Shown here: positions 46,797 to 56,758 of the stretch, one piece after another | How positions within the stretch are numbered: the stretch's first letter is position 1 | How the letters are laid out: each line of letters opens with the position of its first letter | Assembly: GCA_963580285.1 (NCBI GenBank) | Contig: OY757016.1 | Span: 40,129,124 to 40,193,123, forward strand | Length of the DNA stretch: 64,000 nucleotides | Reading direction: 5' to 3' | Source of the DNA: Lucinisca nassula | Taxonomy: Eukaryota; Mollusca; Bivalvia; Lucinida; Lucinidae | The notes under the pieces: model-generated | The model's database searches: none | Told to the model about the DNA's origin: nothing | Seen by the model: only the letters and a program-made list of their open reading frames with translations | Made by a program: the position numbers and the translations under genes

Positions 46797-46815
46797 ATCT
46801 ATCTATCTATCTATC
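46126..46815. repeat. Composite microsatellite (CTAT)n(CTAC)n(CT)n(CTAT)n
   Basis: About 15 CTAT, then about 131 uninterrupted CTAC units (46185-46708), about 41 CT, then CTAT again. Long frames over it are artefacts of the repeat (YLPT, SLSL). Confidence 0.98.
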
Positions 46816-46966
46816 AAAAGAAAAGTGGCCTGCTGAACCAGGTTATACTGAACTGTTCACAAAGTTTGAGTTACCTTACCTTTGTGAACAGTGTCGATTC
46901 ACATAGCAACCGATAAGGTTGGTAATTTGTGGTAACTGAAGTATAGTTTTTGTCAATTCTCCATAA

Positions 46967-47045
46967 AAACCCATGTTGTGGGTATTCATTAGAACCACCT
47001 CGATGAGGCGGTTCTAATGAATACCCACAACATACGTTTATATGC
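46967..47045. mobile_element. Hairpin element D
   Basis: atgttgtgggtattcattag arms around ccacctcgatgaggcgg; near-perfect. Confidence 0.85.
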
Positions 47046-47239
47046 AGAAATAAGGAAAACTATCCTTCAATTATCACAAAATATGCACCATATATTTTGC
47101 TATGGATCCAGATAAGATCTGATCAGGATATTCACTGTCATTCAGTTTTTAAATTTAAATGAAAACATTATGCCAAGTAATTTGACTGGTTTAATAGTCA
47201 ATGGGTGTGGCAAAATAGAGGATCTTACATGAGTGATCA

Positions 47240-47360
47240 TGTATTATTGAATTTATTAAACGAGTTGAGGAAAAGGGATAAAATCCGAGGCTTTGCCGAG
47301 CATTTTATCCCTTTTCCTCAACGAGTGTAATAAATTCAATAATACATGAGCACGAATGCA
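47240..47360. repeat. Palindrome, about 110 bp
   Basis: catgtattattgaatttatt..gaggaaaagggataaaat and its complement, centre ccgaggctttgccgagc. A second inverted pair tatttatcatatgac / gtcatatgataaata lies at 47370-47583. Confidence 0.82.
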
Positions 47361-47714
47361 AGATTCTATTTATCATATGACATTTAAAACGCATTTTATT
47401 CACGATTGTTTACAAAAATGTCAATATTCCGCCATTAGTCAACGCGACGTTGTAAAGGACGTCGTACATGTAACGTTACGGGATGTATCTAGCTAATTTG
47501 CATATTTAATCTACTAGTGGATTATCGAAAATATAACATGGCGTTATTACACTCTCAGACGCCACGTCATATGATAAATAAATTTATTCAACAGGAGAAG
47601 TGAAAAAGGAAGATATTTGCTTTTGAGTAATTCTTTCCTTTAAGAATGGGGAGACACAACATTTGTTTTAAAGAGTTGCCTCCCCTGAAGATTTATTTGT
47701 TCCGTTTATTGCAG

Positions 47715-47858
47715 GATTCTAGAATCGCTGCCCTTGAGAAGGAGTTGCAGAGTTTAGAAGAACGGCTCCACCGATTTGGGGAGGAAGGGGCCGCTGACAA
47801 AGATGGCGGCAGTCTCAAAGAAATACTTCCAAGCAAGGAGAAAGCTTTAAAAGCAGAG
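47715..47858 (+). CDS. ERC: ERC/ELKS exon c (48 aa, internal exon)
   Basis: Phase-0 exon of 144 bp with acceptor tttattgcag and donor gtgaga. Peptide begins DSRIAALEKELQSLEERL and ends KEKALKAE. It continues exon b and joins exon d as LKAE-IETCKTELTNKDNEI, matching the ERC 'LQAEIGQVKQELSRKDTEL' segment from memory, so no exon needs to be missing between 47.9 and 59.3 kb. Compared with vertebrate ELKS, the stretch after LEERL appears about 30 residues shorter and holds a Gly/Asp-rich linker (GEEGAADKDGG). A TTAA MITE begins 28 bp past the donor. Confidence 0.88.
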
Positions 47859-47885
47859 GTGAGAAAGAGCAGTAAAATTCCTATA

Positions 47886-48098
47886 TTAACCCTTGTTCTG
47901 CTGAATATTCATATATGCCACACCCACTACCGATTATCAACCAATCAGATTACTTGATGCAAATTATTACAACAAATTCACAACCTGAATGACAAACAAT
48001 GTAGATCCTGATCAGATGGCTTCTTCAGAAGCCATCTGATCTGGATCTACATTGTTTCAAAGAAAAGGCATATCCGGGTTCAGCAGGACAAGGGTTAA
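47886..48098. mobile_element. MITE TTAA-1 just past exon c (213 bp)
   Basis: TTAACCCTTGTTCTGCTGAA to TTCAGCAGGACAAGGGTTAA, the cleanest terminal inverted repeat of the family. Shares its right TTAA with the next element. Confidence 0.92.
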
Positions 48099-48314
48099 CC
48101 CTCAGCATGCTGAATATTTTTATATACTACACTTCTCCCCGATTTTCAGCCATTTATGTCATACACTTTTAATTTTTACCATGGATTCTGAACCAGAATG
48201 GAAAACAGTATAGAACCTGATCAGCCGGCTTCTTGAGAAGCTGGCTGATCAGGGTCTGCACTGTTTTAAAAAAAAAGGATATATATATCCGGGTTCAGCA
48301 TGGTTAGGGTTAAG
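48095..48314. mobile_element. MITE TTAA-2 (220 bp)
   Basis: TTAACCCTCAGCATGCTGAA to TTCAGCATGGTTAGGGTTAA. Core variant gccggcttcttgagaagctggc at 48206-48266. Confidence 0.88.
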
Positions 48315-48494
48315 ACCACATCTGGGACTGTTCAGAAGTGGTCTTAATAGTTGGGTGGTCTTAAAAAAAGGATACAAAAATTTAAGGAAAACCTACTTTG
48401 GGACTTGTGAATGGGATTTGTAATAGCGGAGTAGTCTTAATACATGTTTTGGGTGATCTTAACCCATTTAGTACTGGAAACCCAAAAAGGGGTA

Positions 48495-48813
48495 TTTGCC
48501 GGCCTCGGCGGCTCAGTCGGATGTGCGTCTGACTGGTGATCAGGAGGACGCGGGTTCGATTCCCGCCGGGGTCGGCAACATTCTTTTGCGGAGATTGATC
48601 ATGAAATCTTTTCTACGGTCATTCTCTCCCTTCCGCTGATTCAAGAAGGGCAGTTGACAGTTTCTGGCGAAAGAATGTGCACTGTACTGGTTAACCACTT
48701 ACGTTTACGCCTGCCCAGGAAAAGTGTGGATAGGTAAACTGACCAGCTCAAAAATGACCTAAAACAGTGTTGACTGGGCCGTTAAACTCCAAAACAAAGC
48801 AAACAAACAAACC
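48495..48813 (+). repeat. SINE-2, full length, with target duplication
   Basis: 319-bp copy flanked by AAAAGGGGTA at 48485-48494 and 48814-48823, inserted in a TTAA-3 MITE. A box ggctcagtcggatg and B box gggttcgattcccgc are intact, the best preserved tRNA-like head here. Confidence 0.92.
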
Positions 48814-48969
48814 AAAAGGGGTACCTTGGCAAACAGTGTAGGACCAGATGAGTTGCCACTATTTGCAGGAAGTTCAGCCATTTCCCAAATCAATTTTGAA
48901 GATAGCACAACCTGTCTCCCCAAAACTTTGAAATTGACTCCTGCTATGTGTAAGTAGGAAGATTCCATT

Positions 48970-49038
48970 TGGTTTGTTTGTTTGTTTGTTTGAGTTGAGG
49001 TTTAATGTCCCTGTCAACACTGTAAAGGTCATTTTGGA
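48970..49038 (-). repeat. SINE-1 tail, 5'-truncated insertion
   Basis: Only about 65 bp (tttgtttgagttgaggttta..aaggtcattttgga) inserted in a TTAA-3 MITE between catttggt and gtacaaaaag, as expected from aborted reverse transcription. Confidence 0.75.
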
Positions 49039-49055
49039 GGTACAAAAAGGGTTAA

Positions 49056-49490
49056 GTAACCCTCACCATGCTGAATATTTTAATTTACTACACTTCTCCC
49101 CAATTTTCAGCCATTTACACCACAACCTCTTTATAACACTATTAATGGGGTCCAAAGCAGAAATAGTGTTAGTTAAACAGCCATGTTATATCCAAACAAA
49201 AATGTATAGATTATATAGAAAAATGACCATTTATGGTCATTTTTCTATATAATCTACATTTTTGGGATCCATCTTGAAATCGTGTTATATCCTAAACTGT
49301 GTTATAATGAACTGTGTTGAAACGAGGTTGTGGTGTATGTTGGACAATTTCAATTTTTACACTGGATTCTGAAACAGAATGGAAACAGTTTAGAACCTGC
49401 TCAGCCGGTCCCTGAGAAGCCAGCTGAGCAGGGTTTGCAGTGTTTTCAAATAAGGATATGTATATCCGAGTTCAGCATGCTGAGGGTTAA
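49056..49490. mobile_element. MITE TTAA-2 hosting another MITE
   Basis: taaccctcaccatgctgaat to cagcatgctgagggTTAA. A TA-flanked element sits at 49116-49337. Confidence 0.82.
49116..49337. mobile_element. MITE with ACACCACAACCTC ends
   Basis: TACACCACAACCTCTTTATA to GTTGAAACGAGGTTGTGGTGTA (TA ends). Central palindrome with aaaaatgacc/ggtcattttt flanked by atatagaa/ttctatat. A fragment of the left end occurs at 2364-2395. Confidence 0.82.
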
Positions 49491-49605
49491 GACCACCTTT
49501 GGGACTGTTCAGAACTGGTCTTATTAGTGGGTTGGTCTTAAAACGGATATTTAAGGAAAACCTACTTTGAGACTAGTGAATGGGGTTCTTAATGGCAGAG
49601 TGGTC

Positions 49606-49848
49606 TTAACCCGTAAATGCCAATCACGACAATTGTTGTCTGCTTTGTCGTCTGCTGGTTACTTTAAAAGTCATTTTTACAAACAGTGTGAACCCTAATG
49701 AGACTGCTCCTCTAGGAACAGTCTGATCTGGGTCCACATTGTTTTCGTGTACGCCAAAAAATTTTAAAAGCGTTTGCAAAAAATTCAGCAAACCACATAA
49801 GCAGACAACATTTTCAGATGTAGGTTTACTAGGCATCTTAAGGGTTAA
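49606..49848. mobile_element. MITE TTAA-7
   Basis: TTAACCCGTAAATGCC at left and GGCATCTTAAGGGTTAA at right; core variant at 49682-49745. Confidence 0.78.
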
Positions 49849-50146
49849 TTGTTTGATTTGAGGTTTAACATCCCCGTCAACACTGTAAAGGTCATTTTGG
49901 AGACGTTGCTTCCAATTTTGTGGGACTTTTACCCGACATTGAGATGAAATGACATCTCAAGCCCTGCCGCCCAATTAAACCAATAGGGTTTATAAGCATG
50001 GACGGGCAGACTCTCGCACCGCTTTGCCTGGGAAGGCTTAGATCCTCTAAGCAGTTTACCAGTACTCGTGTGCGGATCGGTTTCAGCTCTGCATGGAAGC
50101 ATCATGCAGCCCATCTATTTCTTCAAGCCCCGATGGGTGGGGGCGG
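49849..50146 (-). repeat. SINE-1
   Basis: Complete copy, tail gtttgatttgaggtttaaca, head ccccgatgggtgggggcgg. Confidence 0.9.
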
Positions 50147-50319
50147 TCTTAAGGGTTAACAATGGGTTGAGTTAATAGTGTAATTTCATTGTTTATTGTT
50201 ACATGATTGTATGAATAAAAATAAGTTCTATCCATAGCTCCAGATTAGGCACTTTTTTCATCGGAAAAGTACAGTACTACTGATATTTTTCCGAGTTGCT
50301 TCTAATGAGTACCAACAAC

Positions 50320-50653
50320 ATACAGTAGAACTTCGATGGCTCAAACACCGGTGGCTCGTTTACCATGGCTGGGTCGAACCCGTTATTGCGCCCCTAGAGA
50401 AATCCTGTACATAAGAAATAGTGGGGATAATTTAAGTTATTTTCGCTTTTTTTACTTGCAAATGTATGCTGAGTACAATGAGGCGATTCTAATGAGTACA
50501 CACAACATACATTTTCATTATAGAACACCGAAAGGATGTTTAAAAGTATCACGTCATGCCTCCTGGCAGTAATCCTCAGTGGCTCGAACTACCCCAGTCT
50601 CGAACAGATTTTCGAGGTCCCAAAGGTGTTCGAGCCACTGAAGTTCGACTGTA
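50320..50653. mobile_element. MITE G, inserted in hairpin element D
   Basis: Same ends as the 30170 copy (tacagtagaacttcgatggc, actgaagttcgactgta). It interrupts element D between caacaaca and tgtttttgtg at TA. A half D element lies inside it at 50463-50520. Confidence 0.75.
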
Positions 50654-51159
50654 TGTTTTTGTGCAGGAATAAGAAAAATAATATGTGGATACCGTCTTAT
50701 CTGGGGCTATGTCAGATCATACTAAATCTTGACTTTGCAGTATCACTGAACATCCCACCCCTGGGACAAGTTTTTAGCTCACCTGTCACGTAGTGAGCTT
50801 TTGGGATCACTTTTTTGTCCGTTGTGTGTGTGTGTGTAAACTTTTTCTTCAAACAACATCTCCTCCTAAACCACTGATCGGATTTTGACCAAACTTCACA
50901 GGAATGATCCTTAGGTGGTCCCCTTTCATAGTTGTTCAAATGGTTTTGGTCCGTTGCACAGCTAGGTCACAGGAGCTAAAAACAGATTTTTTTTTTTACT
51001 GAAAACTTAAAAAATCTTCTTCTCTGAAACCGCTTGGTCCAGGTCTTTGATATTTGGTATGAAGCTTAAGCTAGTGGATCTCTATCAAGATTGTTAAAAT
51101 TGTAGCCCTAGGGCCAAAAATGCCCCCACCATGGGGCCCTTTGATTATACATAGGATTA

Positions 51160-51430
51160 TATAGAGAAAAGTTTAGCCCAGTGGTTATCGCGTTCGACTC
51201 ATGATCGAGAGGTGCGTTCGAATCTGGCACCCGGTATCGAGGTATGTCTTTGGGCAAGACACGAAATGACACTGCCTCACTCCACCCAGGTGCAAAATGG
51301 GTAGCAGTGGTGTAATAGTCACTGCCTCTCTCGCACGCGCATGAAAACATCCGGAATGAGTGTTCGAGAATGATTAAATAAGCTTGAAGCTACTATCGCA
51401 ATCAAACTAAAATAAATTAGTATAAACTGT
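51160..51430 (+). repeat. SINE-5, tRNA-like, inside P9
   Basis: tttagcccagtggttatcgc then gttcgactCATgatcg (tRNA-Met-like anticodon arm) and gtgcgttcgaatctgg (B box), then a body with tgggcaagacacgaaatgac and an AAAT-rich tail. It interrupts a P9 unit. Confidence 0.65.
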
Positions 51431-52693
51431 GTAGGGAAAATCTTTAAAAATCTTCGTCTGAAACCGCAAGGCCCAGGTCTTTGATATTTGGCATGAAGCT
51501 ACATCTAGTAGACTTCTACCAAGATTGTTCAAATTGTAGCCCTGGGGCTAAAAATGCCCCTGCCCCGGGGCCTTTTGGTTTTTCATAGGCCTATAAATAG
51601 GGAAATCTTTAAAAATCTTTTTCTCTAAAACCGCAAGCAGCCCAGGAGTTTGATATTAGGCATGAAGCTTCATCTAGTGGACCTCTACCAAGATTGTTCA
51701 AATTATAGCCCTGGGGCCAAAAATGCCCCCGCCCGGTGCCCTTTGGTTTTACATAGGCTTATATAGGAAAAATCTTTAAAAATCTTCATCTTTGAAACCG
51801 CAAGGCCCCGGTCTTTGTTATTTGGTATGAAGCTTCATCTGGTGCACAGGACCCTTTGGTTTTACATAGCCTTATGTGGGGAATATCTTGAAAAATCTTC
51901 TTCCCTGAAACCGCAAGGCCCAGGTGTTTGATATTTGGTGTGTAGCTTCATCTAGTGGACCTCTGCCAAGATTGTTCTAATTATATCCCTAGGGCCAAAA
52001 ATGCACCTGCCCAGGGGCCCTTTGGTTTTACATTGACTTATATAGGGGAAATTTAAAAAAAACATCTTCTTCTCTGAAACCGCAAGTCCCAGGTCTTTGA
52101 TATTTGGTGTGAAGCATCATCTATGACTTCTATCAAGATTGTTAAAATTATAGCCCTAGGGCCCAAAATGCCTCCACCCCATGTCCCTTTGGTTTTACAT
52201 AGACTTATATTGGGAAAATATTTAAAATCTCATTCTCAGAAACCGCAAGGCCCAGGTCTTTGATATTTGTTGTAAAGCTTCACCTAAAGGACCTCTATCA
52301 AGATTGTTCAAATTACAGCCATAGGTTCAAAAATGCCCCTGCAGTTGGGCCCTTTTGTTTTACATAGACTTATATAGGAAAAATCTTTAAATATCTTCTT
52401 CTCTGAAATGAGAAAGCTCAGGTCTTTGATATTTGGTATGAGGCTTTGTCTAGCGGTCCTCTATCAAGATGGTTAAAATTATAGCCCGGGGTCCAAAATT
52501 TGGTCCACCCTGGTGCCCACTGGTTTAATATTGACTTATATTGGGTAAAACCTTTGGAAATCTTGTCTGAAACCAGAAGGCCTAGGTCTTTGAAATTTGG
52601 TATGAAGCTTGTCTTGTGGATTTCTACCAACATTGTTCAAATTATAGCCCTGGGTCCAAAAACGGCCCTGCCCCGGGGCCCGCAGGATTTGTA

Positions 52694-55220
52694 TAGAATT
52701 ATATTAACCTGTGTATGCCCCACAGAGTGGTTTAAGTGCTGAAGTCAAGGACTTGTTCTTTGACCTACTGCGTGCTGTGACTGCCAGGATCCCAGGATCC
52801 GAACTCCTGATCCCATGCGGAGATTGTAATGGCCACGTAGGCCGTGCAGGCACTGGATACAAGGAAGTGCATGGTGGGATCGGGTATGGTAGACCTGAAC
52901 CAGATGTTGAGGGTGAGAGGATTCTAGAGTATGCCCTGGCATTTGACCTGCTTCTTGGAAACACATGTTTCAAGAAACTTGACAGTCATCTTATCACATA
53001 CAAGTCAGGAAGCGCAGCGACGCAGATAGATTTCATCCTTTACCGCAGGACAATGCGCAAACTTGTCACAGATGTGAAAGTGATCCCTGGAGAGGAAGTA
53101 GCCCTGCAACATCAGCTACTCATATGCGACATGAGGATTGATGTGCCACCAAAACCCAAGCGCAAGTTCACCCCCAGACTAAAAGTTTGGAAGCTGAAAG
53201 AAACTCAGACAAGAAATCATTTCCAGGAGGTTTTCAGCCAGCATGTGAGTGCTTCGGCAGGTGTAGCAGATGCTACCACTGAGGATATATGGAACAGCAT
53301 CAAGACCGGTCTGCTCAAGACAACTGAAGAGGTGTGTGGCACAACTCGGCCCCACCGCTGGCGTCGCAAAACCTGGTGGTGGAATGAGGATGTTAATAAG
53401 GTCATTGCAGCCAAGCGACAAGCCTTTAAAGCTTGGAAGACTGGTAAGGGCACCCGTGCATCATATCTTGCGGCCAAACGCATAGCCAGGCGTGAGGTGC
53501 ACCATGCTCGCCAAGAAGCTGAGGAGATCTACAAGAATATTGACCCTAAGTCCTCAGAAGTATACCGCCTTGCTAACCAGATGAGAAGAGAGAATGCTGA
53601 TGTTGTAGGTGACAAACCAGTAAAAAATGATGCAGGAGAGATGTCAATGAGTGAAGACTCAAAGCAGAGGGCCTGGTTAGAACACTACCAAAGGCTACTC
53701 AATGTTGAGTTCGACTGGGACTCAGACCACCTGTCTGATGAACCACCAGTGGAAGGGCCACCCATCCCAATCACTATTGATATGGTTAAGAAGGCTATCT
53801 CTCAGATGAAGACTGGCAAAGCACCGGGTCCCTCTGGCATAGTGGTGGAGATGATAAGAGCTGCAGGTGATGCGGGTGCCTCAATGATCCGCGACCTTGC
53901 AGCTGCAATCATCCGTGATGGGAAGGTACCCTCTGACTGGGAACAGAGTTTCATTGTCTGTCTCTACAAGGGCAAGGGCGATGCATTGGAACAGGGCAAC
54001 TACCGTGGTCTCAAGCTGACAGAACAGGTCATGAAAGTCCTGGAGAGGATTGTGGATGGCCTCATTAGGCAGTTGGTGTCCATTGACGATTCCCAGTTTG
54101 GCTTCGTCCCAGGAAGAGGCACAACAGATGCAATTTTTGTTGTCCGACAGCTGCAAGAGAAGTATCTGGCGGCCAACAGGAGACTCTACATGGCTTTTGT
54201 AGACCTGGAGAAGGCATTTGAGGAATGTGTCAGGAGGCTCTTAACTTGGAAAGACGCAATGGAGGCGAAAGGGCTGAGAGTGAATGCAGGAAAGACAAAG
54301 ATCATGATCTGTGGTACAGGTCTGGACCTCTTGCAGAGTACAGGCCAGTTCCCATGCGCTGCATGTCGCACTGGAGTGGGCAGCAACAGTATCTTTTGTA
54401 ATGGCTGCAAGTTCTGGGTGCACAAGAAATGCAGTGGGCTCAAAAGCTTGATAGAGGACCCTGATTACAGGTGTACACGGTGCCAAGGAACTGCACGCCC
54501 CTTAGATGGCAGACCACAGAGGGAAGTCCAAGTCGGATCCGACAAGCTGGAGGTTGTAGCTTCCTTCTGCTACCTAGGTGATATGCTCTCAGCAGCGGGT
54601 GGTTGCGACCTTTCAACTATAACACGTGTGAAAACAGCCTGGAAGAAATTCAAGGAGTTGCTACCAGTTCTCTCTTCCCGCCACCTCTCGTTCAAGACAC
54701 ATGGCCGTGTGTATAGCTCTTGTGTGCGGAGCGCAATGCTCCATGCCAGTGAGACATGGCCATTGACAAAGCCAAACCTCCAACGTCTACAGCGAAATGA
54801 CAGGGCAATGATCAGACAGCTCTGCAATGTCAAGCCACATGACACTGTCACCATCAGGTCCAGTGAGTTACTTGAGCGTCTTGGCATTGAGGACCTGGAC
54901 CTCATCCTGAAAGAGAGAAGACTTCGCTGGTATGGACATGTGGAACGCTCCAACGGTGCAGTCAAGACTGCCTGTGACATACAGGTAAGTGGAAAGCGGG
55001 GGCCAGGAAGGCCCAAGATGACCTGGAAGCAGCTAACAGAAAGAGATTGCAGAGAATGGAAGCTCTCTGCTATCGATCCTCATGATAGACAAGCCTGGAG
55101 ATCTGGTGTAAGATCTGCCATGCGTGCAGCAAGCCAGCTACCTGGAAGGGGGCCCACTTATGTGGACATTTCCCCTGTACCTGCACATTAATCAAAAATC
55201 CATTGATGATGATGATGATA
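52694..55220 (+). mobile_element. 5'-truncated LINE insertion inside pearl element P9
   Basis: The array unit breaks at about 52705 (..agaattatat) and resumes at 55218 (atataaggaaaacc), giving a possible short duplication of tatat. The element ends in (GAT)n, ccattgatgatgatgatgat, a short-repeat tail typical of several non-LTR clades rather than poly(A). The missing 5' end fits incomplete reverse transcription. Confidence 0.75.
52711..55191 (+). CDS. Non-LTR retrotransposon ORF, 5'-truncated, RT core deleted
   Basis: One 826-codon frame encodes a LINE polyprotein lacking its N-terminus. Residues 1-150 are the C-terminal part of an APE-type endonuclease (MYAPQSG, GDCNGHVG, ATQIDFIL, QHQLLICD). 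Residues 180-340 form a basic linker. Reverse transcriptase motifs follow (TGKAPGPSGIVVEMI, YKGKGD..NYRGLKL, QFGFVPGRGTTDAIF, AFVDLEKAFE). At residue about 503 the frame jumps from the Asp-bearing motif A straight to ECVRRLLTWKDAMEAKGLRV, so roughly 80-90 residues including the [FY]ADD catalytic motif are absent without loss of frame. Residues 549-591 carry a PHD-like C4HC3 finger (CAAC, CNGC, H..C, CTRC), then the usual C-terminal tail. The clade could be RTE- or CR1-like; I am not sure. It cannot encode an active polymerase. Confidence 0.88.
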   Translation: MYAPQSGLSAEVKDLFFDLLRAVTARIPGSELLIPCGDCNGHVGRAGTGYKEVHGGIGYGRPEPDVEGERILEYALAFDLLLGNTCFKKLDSHLITYKSGSAATQIDFILYRRTMRKLVTDVKVIPGEEVALQHQLLICDMRIDVPPKPKRKFTPRLKVWKLKETQTRNHFQEVFSQHVSASAGVADATTEDIWNSIKTGLLKTTEEVCGTTRPHRWRRKTWWWNEDVNKVIAAKRQAFKAWKTGKGTRASYLAAKRIARREVHHARQEAEEIYKNIDPKSSEVYRLANQMRRENADVVGDKPVKNDAGEMSMSEDSKQRAWLEHYQRLLNVEFDWDSDHLSDEPPVEGPPIPITIDMVKKAISQMKTGKAPGPSGIVVEMIRAAGDAGASMIRDLAAAIIRDGKVPSDWEQSFIVCLYKGKGDALEQGNYRGLKLTEQVMKVLERIVDGLIRQLVSIDDSQFGFVPGRGTTDAIFVVRQLQEKYLAANRRLYMAFVDLEKAFEECVRRLLTWKDAMEAKGLRVNAGKTKIMICGTGLDLLQSTGQFPCAACRTGVGSNSIFCNGCKFWVHKKCSGLKSLIEDPDYRCTRCQGTARPLDGRPQREVQVGSDKLEVVASFCYLGDMLSAAGGCDLSTITRVKTAWKKFKELLPVLSSRHLSFKTHGRVYSSCVRSAMLHASETWPLTKPNLQRLQRNDRAMIRQLCNVKPHDTVTIRSSELLERLGIEDLDLILKERRLRWYGHVERSNGAVKTACDIQVSGKRGPGRPKMTWKQLTERDCREWKLSAIDPHDRQAWRSGVRSAMRAASQLPGRGPTYVDISPVPAH

Positions 55221-55494
55221 TATAAGGAAAACCTTTTAAAATCTTCGTCTGAAACCAGATGGCTCCGGTCTTTGATATTTGGTTTGAAGCTTCACCTTTT
55301 AGACTACTACCAAGATTATTCAAATTATAGCCCTGGGGCCAATAATGGCTCTCCTTGGGGCCCACTTGTTACCCTATGGATCAGGTGAGCGATCCAGGGC
55401 CATCATGGCCCGCTTGTTAAAAATGTTGTTAGCTGGTTGAAGTTTTAACTATTCTAGCAGAATAAATATCAAATGCAGTAGTATTTTTGCTTAA

Positions 55495-55583
55495 ATTCCC
55501 ACAAAATTGGAGGCAACGTCTCCAAAATGACCTTTACAGTGTTGACGGGGACATTAAACCTCAAATCTAACAAACAAACAATT
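55495..55583 (+). repeat. SINE-1 3' fragment
   Basis: cccacaaaattggaggcaac to aaatctaacaaacaaacaat. Confidence 0.82.
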
Positions 55584-55823
55584 TTTGCTGAAAAAAAATA
55601 AGTAGCTACTCACATTTATTTTCAGTAAAAATATTGTTTTTTTTTTTTTTTTTTCAAAAATGAAAGTTTTAACATAATCATGTAAACTGACAAATAGCTT
55701 TGAACAATTGGGCCCAGAGGAGATACAGTATTTTAAGCTGCTGGTGGTGGGTGGTTCATTGCCCAGAGCCTGTCACTGTCACCCATTCATTTAGAGATTG
55801 ATATATAAATTATAATAATATAT

Positions 55824-56022
55824 ATCCCTTGTCCTGCTGAGTCTGGATATGTCTTATCTTTCAAACAATGTAGATCCAGATCAGATGGCTTCTGAAGAAG
55901 ATCTTCATTGTTTGTCATTCAGTTTATGAATTTATTGCAATAATTTGCATCAAGTAATCTGATTGGTTGATTATCAGTAGTGGGTGTGGCATATTTAAAT
56001 ATTCAGCAGGATAAGGGATATA
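55824..56022. mobile_element. MITE TTAA-1, core half deleted
   Basis: atcccttgtcctgctgagtc to attcagcaggataagggata. Confidence 0.78.
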
Positions 56023-56039
56023 CTTAAACCCCAAAACAT

Positions 56040-56195
56040 CATGACTTTCATGGTGACTGTTGCCATTGTCGTCATCATCATCATCATCCTCAGTAGCAGC
56101 AACAGCATTTTTATCATCGTCAGTGTTGTCATGATGATGATGATTAGGCATCATCATCATCATTATCATCAACATCAACAACAACAGCAACTGAG
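56040..56195. repeat. CAT/ATG-rich low-complexity tract
   Basis: Interrupted (CAT)n, (ATG)n and CAACAG runs. Its frames in both strands are poly-His/poly-Met artefacts. Confidence 0.8.
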
Positions 56196-56248
56196 AGCAC
56201 CAAGTTCTATGAAAGTCTTAAATTTGAAATAGCTTATAGACTGACTCA

Positions 56249-56468
56249 TTTAATACCGGAAACCCCAAAAGCTGATACTAGCAAACAGTGCAGGGCCAGA
56301 TCGGATGCAGCAGAACTTGGCGTCTGATCAGCGCCTACAGTGTTTGCAAAAAGTTCAGCCATTTTCCAAATAAATTTGAACGATAAAACAATCTGTCCCC
56401 CATAAACTTTAAAATAGACTCCTGCTATATATAAGAAGGAAGATTCCATTTGGTACAAAATGGGTTAA
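56249..56468. mobile_element. MITE TTAA-3 (220 bp)
   Basis: TTAATACCGGAAACCCCAAA to GGTACAAAATGGGTTAA; core at 56283-56347 less symmetric. Confidence 0.85.
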
Positions 56469-56758
56469 TATTTTATTCAAGACTTCAAGGCATTAGTCAG
56501 TTCTTGAGCTTATTGATATCTGATGTTCTTTGCACCAAAATTTTATACTGTAGGAAGAATAATGTCTGCTCTGATTGCAAACATAGTTAGATTATTTGAA
56601 GTGTTTTCCTAAGAGATCCTTTGACTTGACATTGAAGTTTTGAGATGGTTTCCAATTTATATTGAGTGTTTGTATTGAAGATTGCTTGTTTACTGAGGAA
56701 ATCCAGATGCCTGTCAGAAAAACAAACCAGAATGTACTTTTAGTAATTTAGTGGAATG

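Larger units (their letters stand above)
48459..49055. mobile_element. MITE TTAA-3 hosting SINE-2 and a SINE-1 tail
   Basis: TTAACCCATTTAGTACTGGA to TACAAAAAGGGTTAA. Two retroposed inserts (48495-48813, 48970-49038) explain its 597-bp length. Confidence 0.85.
50774..55416. mobile_element. Pearl P9 (162-170 bp units) hosting a LINE and a SINE
   Basis: Starts tagctcacctgtcacgtagt then gagct, carries a (TG)n stretch instead of the CGTC run, then about ten units (marker cccaggtctttgatatttgg; many hold gccccgggg-type palindromes). SINE-5 (51160-51430) and a LINE (52705-55217) are inserted. It ends caggtgagcgatcca, hairpin GGGCCATCATGGCCC, gCTTG. Confidence 0.8.

Noticed and set aside
46039..46906. 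Two overlapping frames of about 265 codons with (YLPT)n
   Set aside because: Purely the translation of the CTAC/CTAT microsatellite; no codon constraint, no start context, no homologous domain.
47646..47714. ATG at 47646 as a start of a 103-codon protein
   Set aside because: The ERC reading frame begins after the acceptor at 47715; upstream codons are intron and downstream codons past 47858 read into a MITE.
48495..48575. tRNA gene with A and B boxes
   Set aside because: It is the head of a 319-bp retroposed SINE with target duplications; several diverged copies occur in the window.
51165..51235. tRNA-Met gene
   Set aside because: Cloverleaf is incomplete and the sequence continues as a SINE body inserted in a pearl unit.
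52711..55016. Minus-strand ORFs of 70-148 codons across the LINE
   Set aside because: Shadows of the plus-strand LINE frame, which has all the recognised domains.
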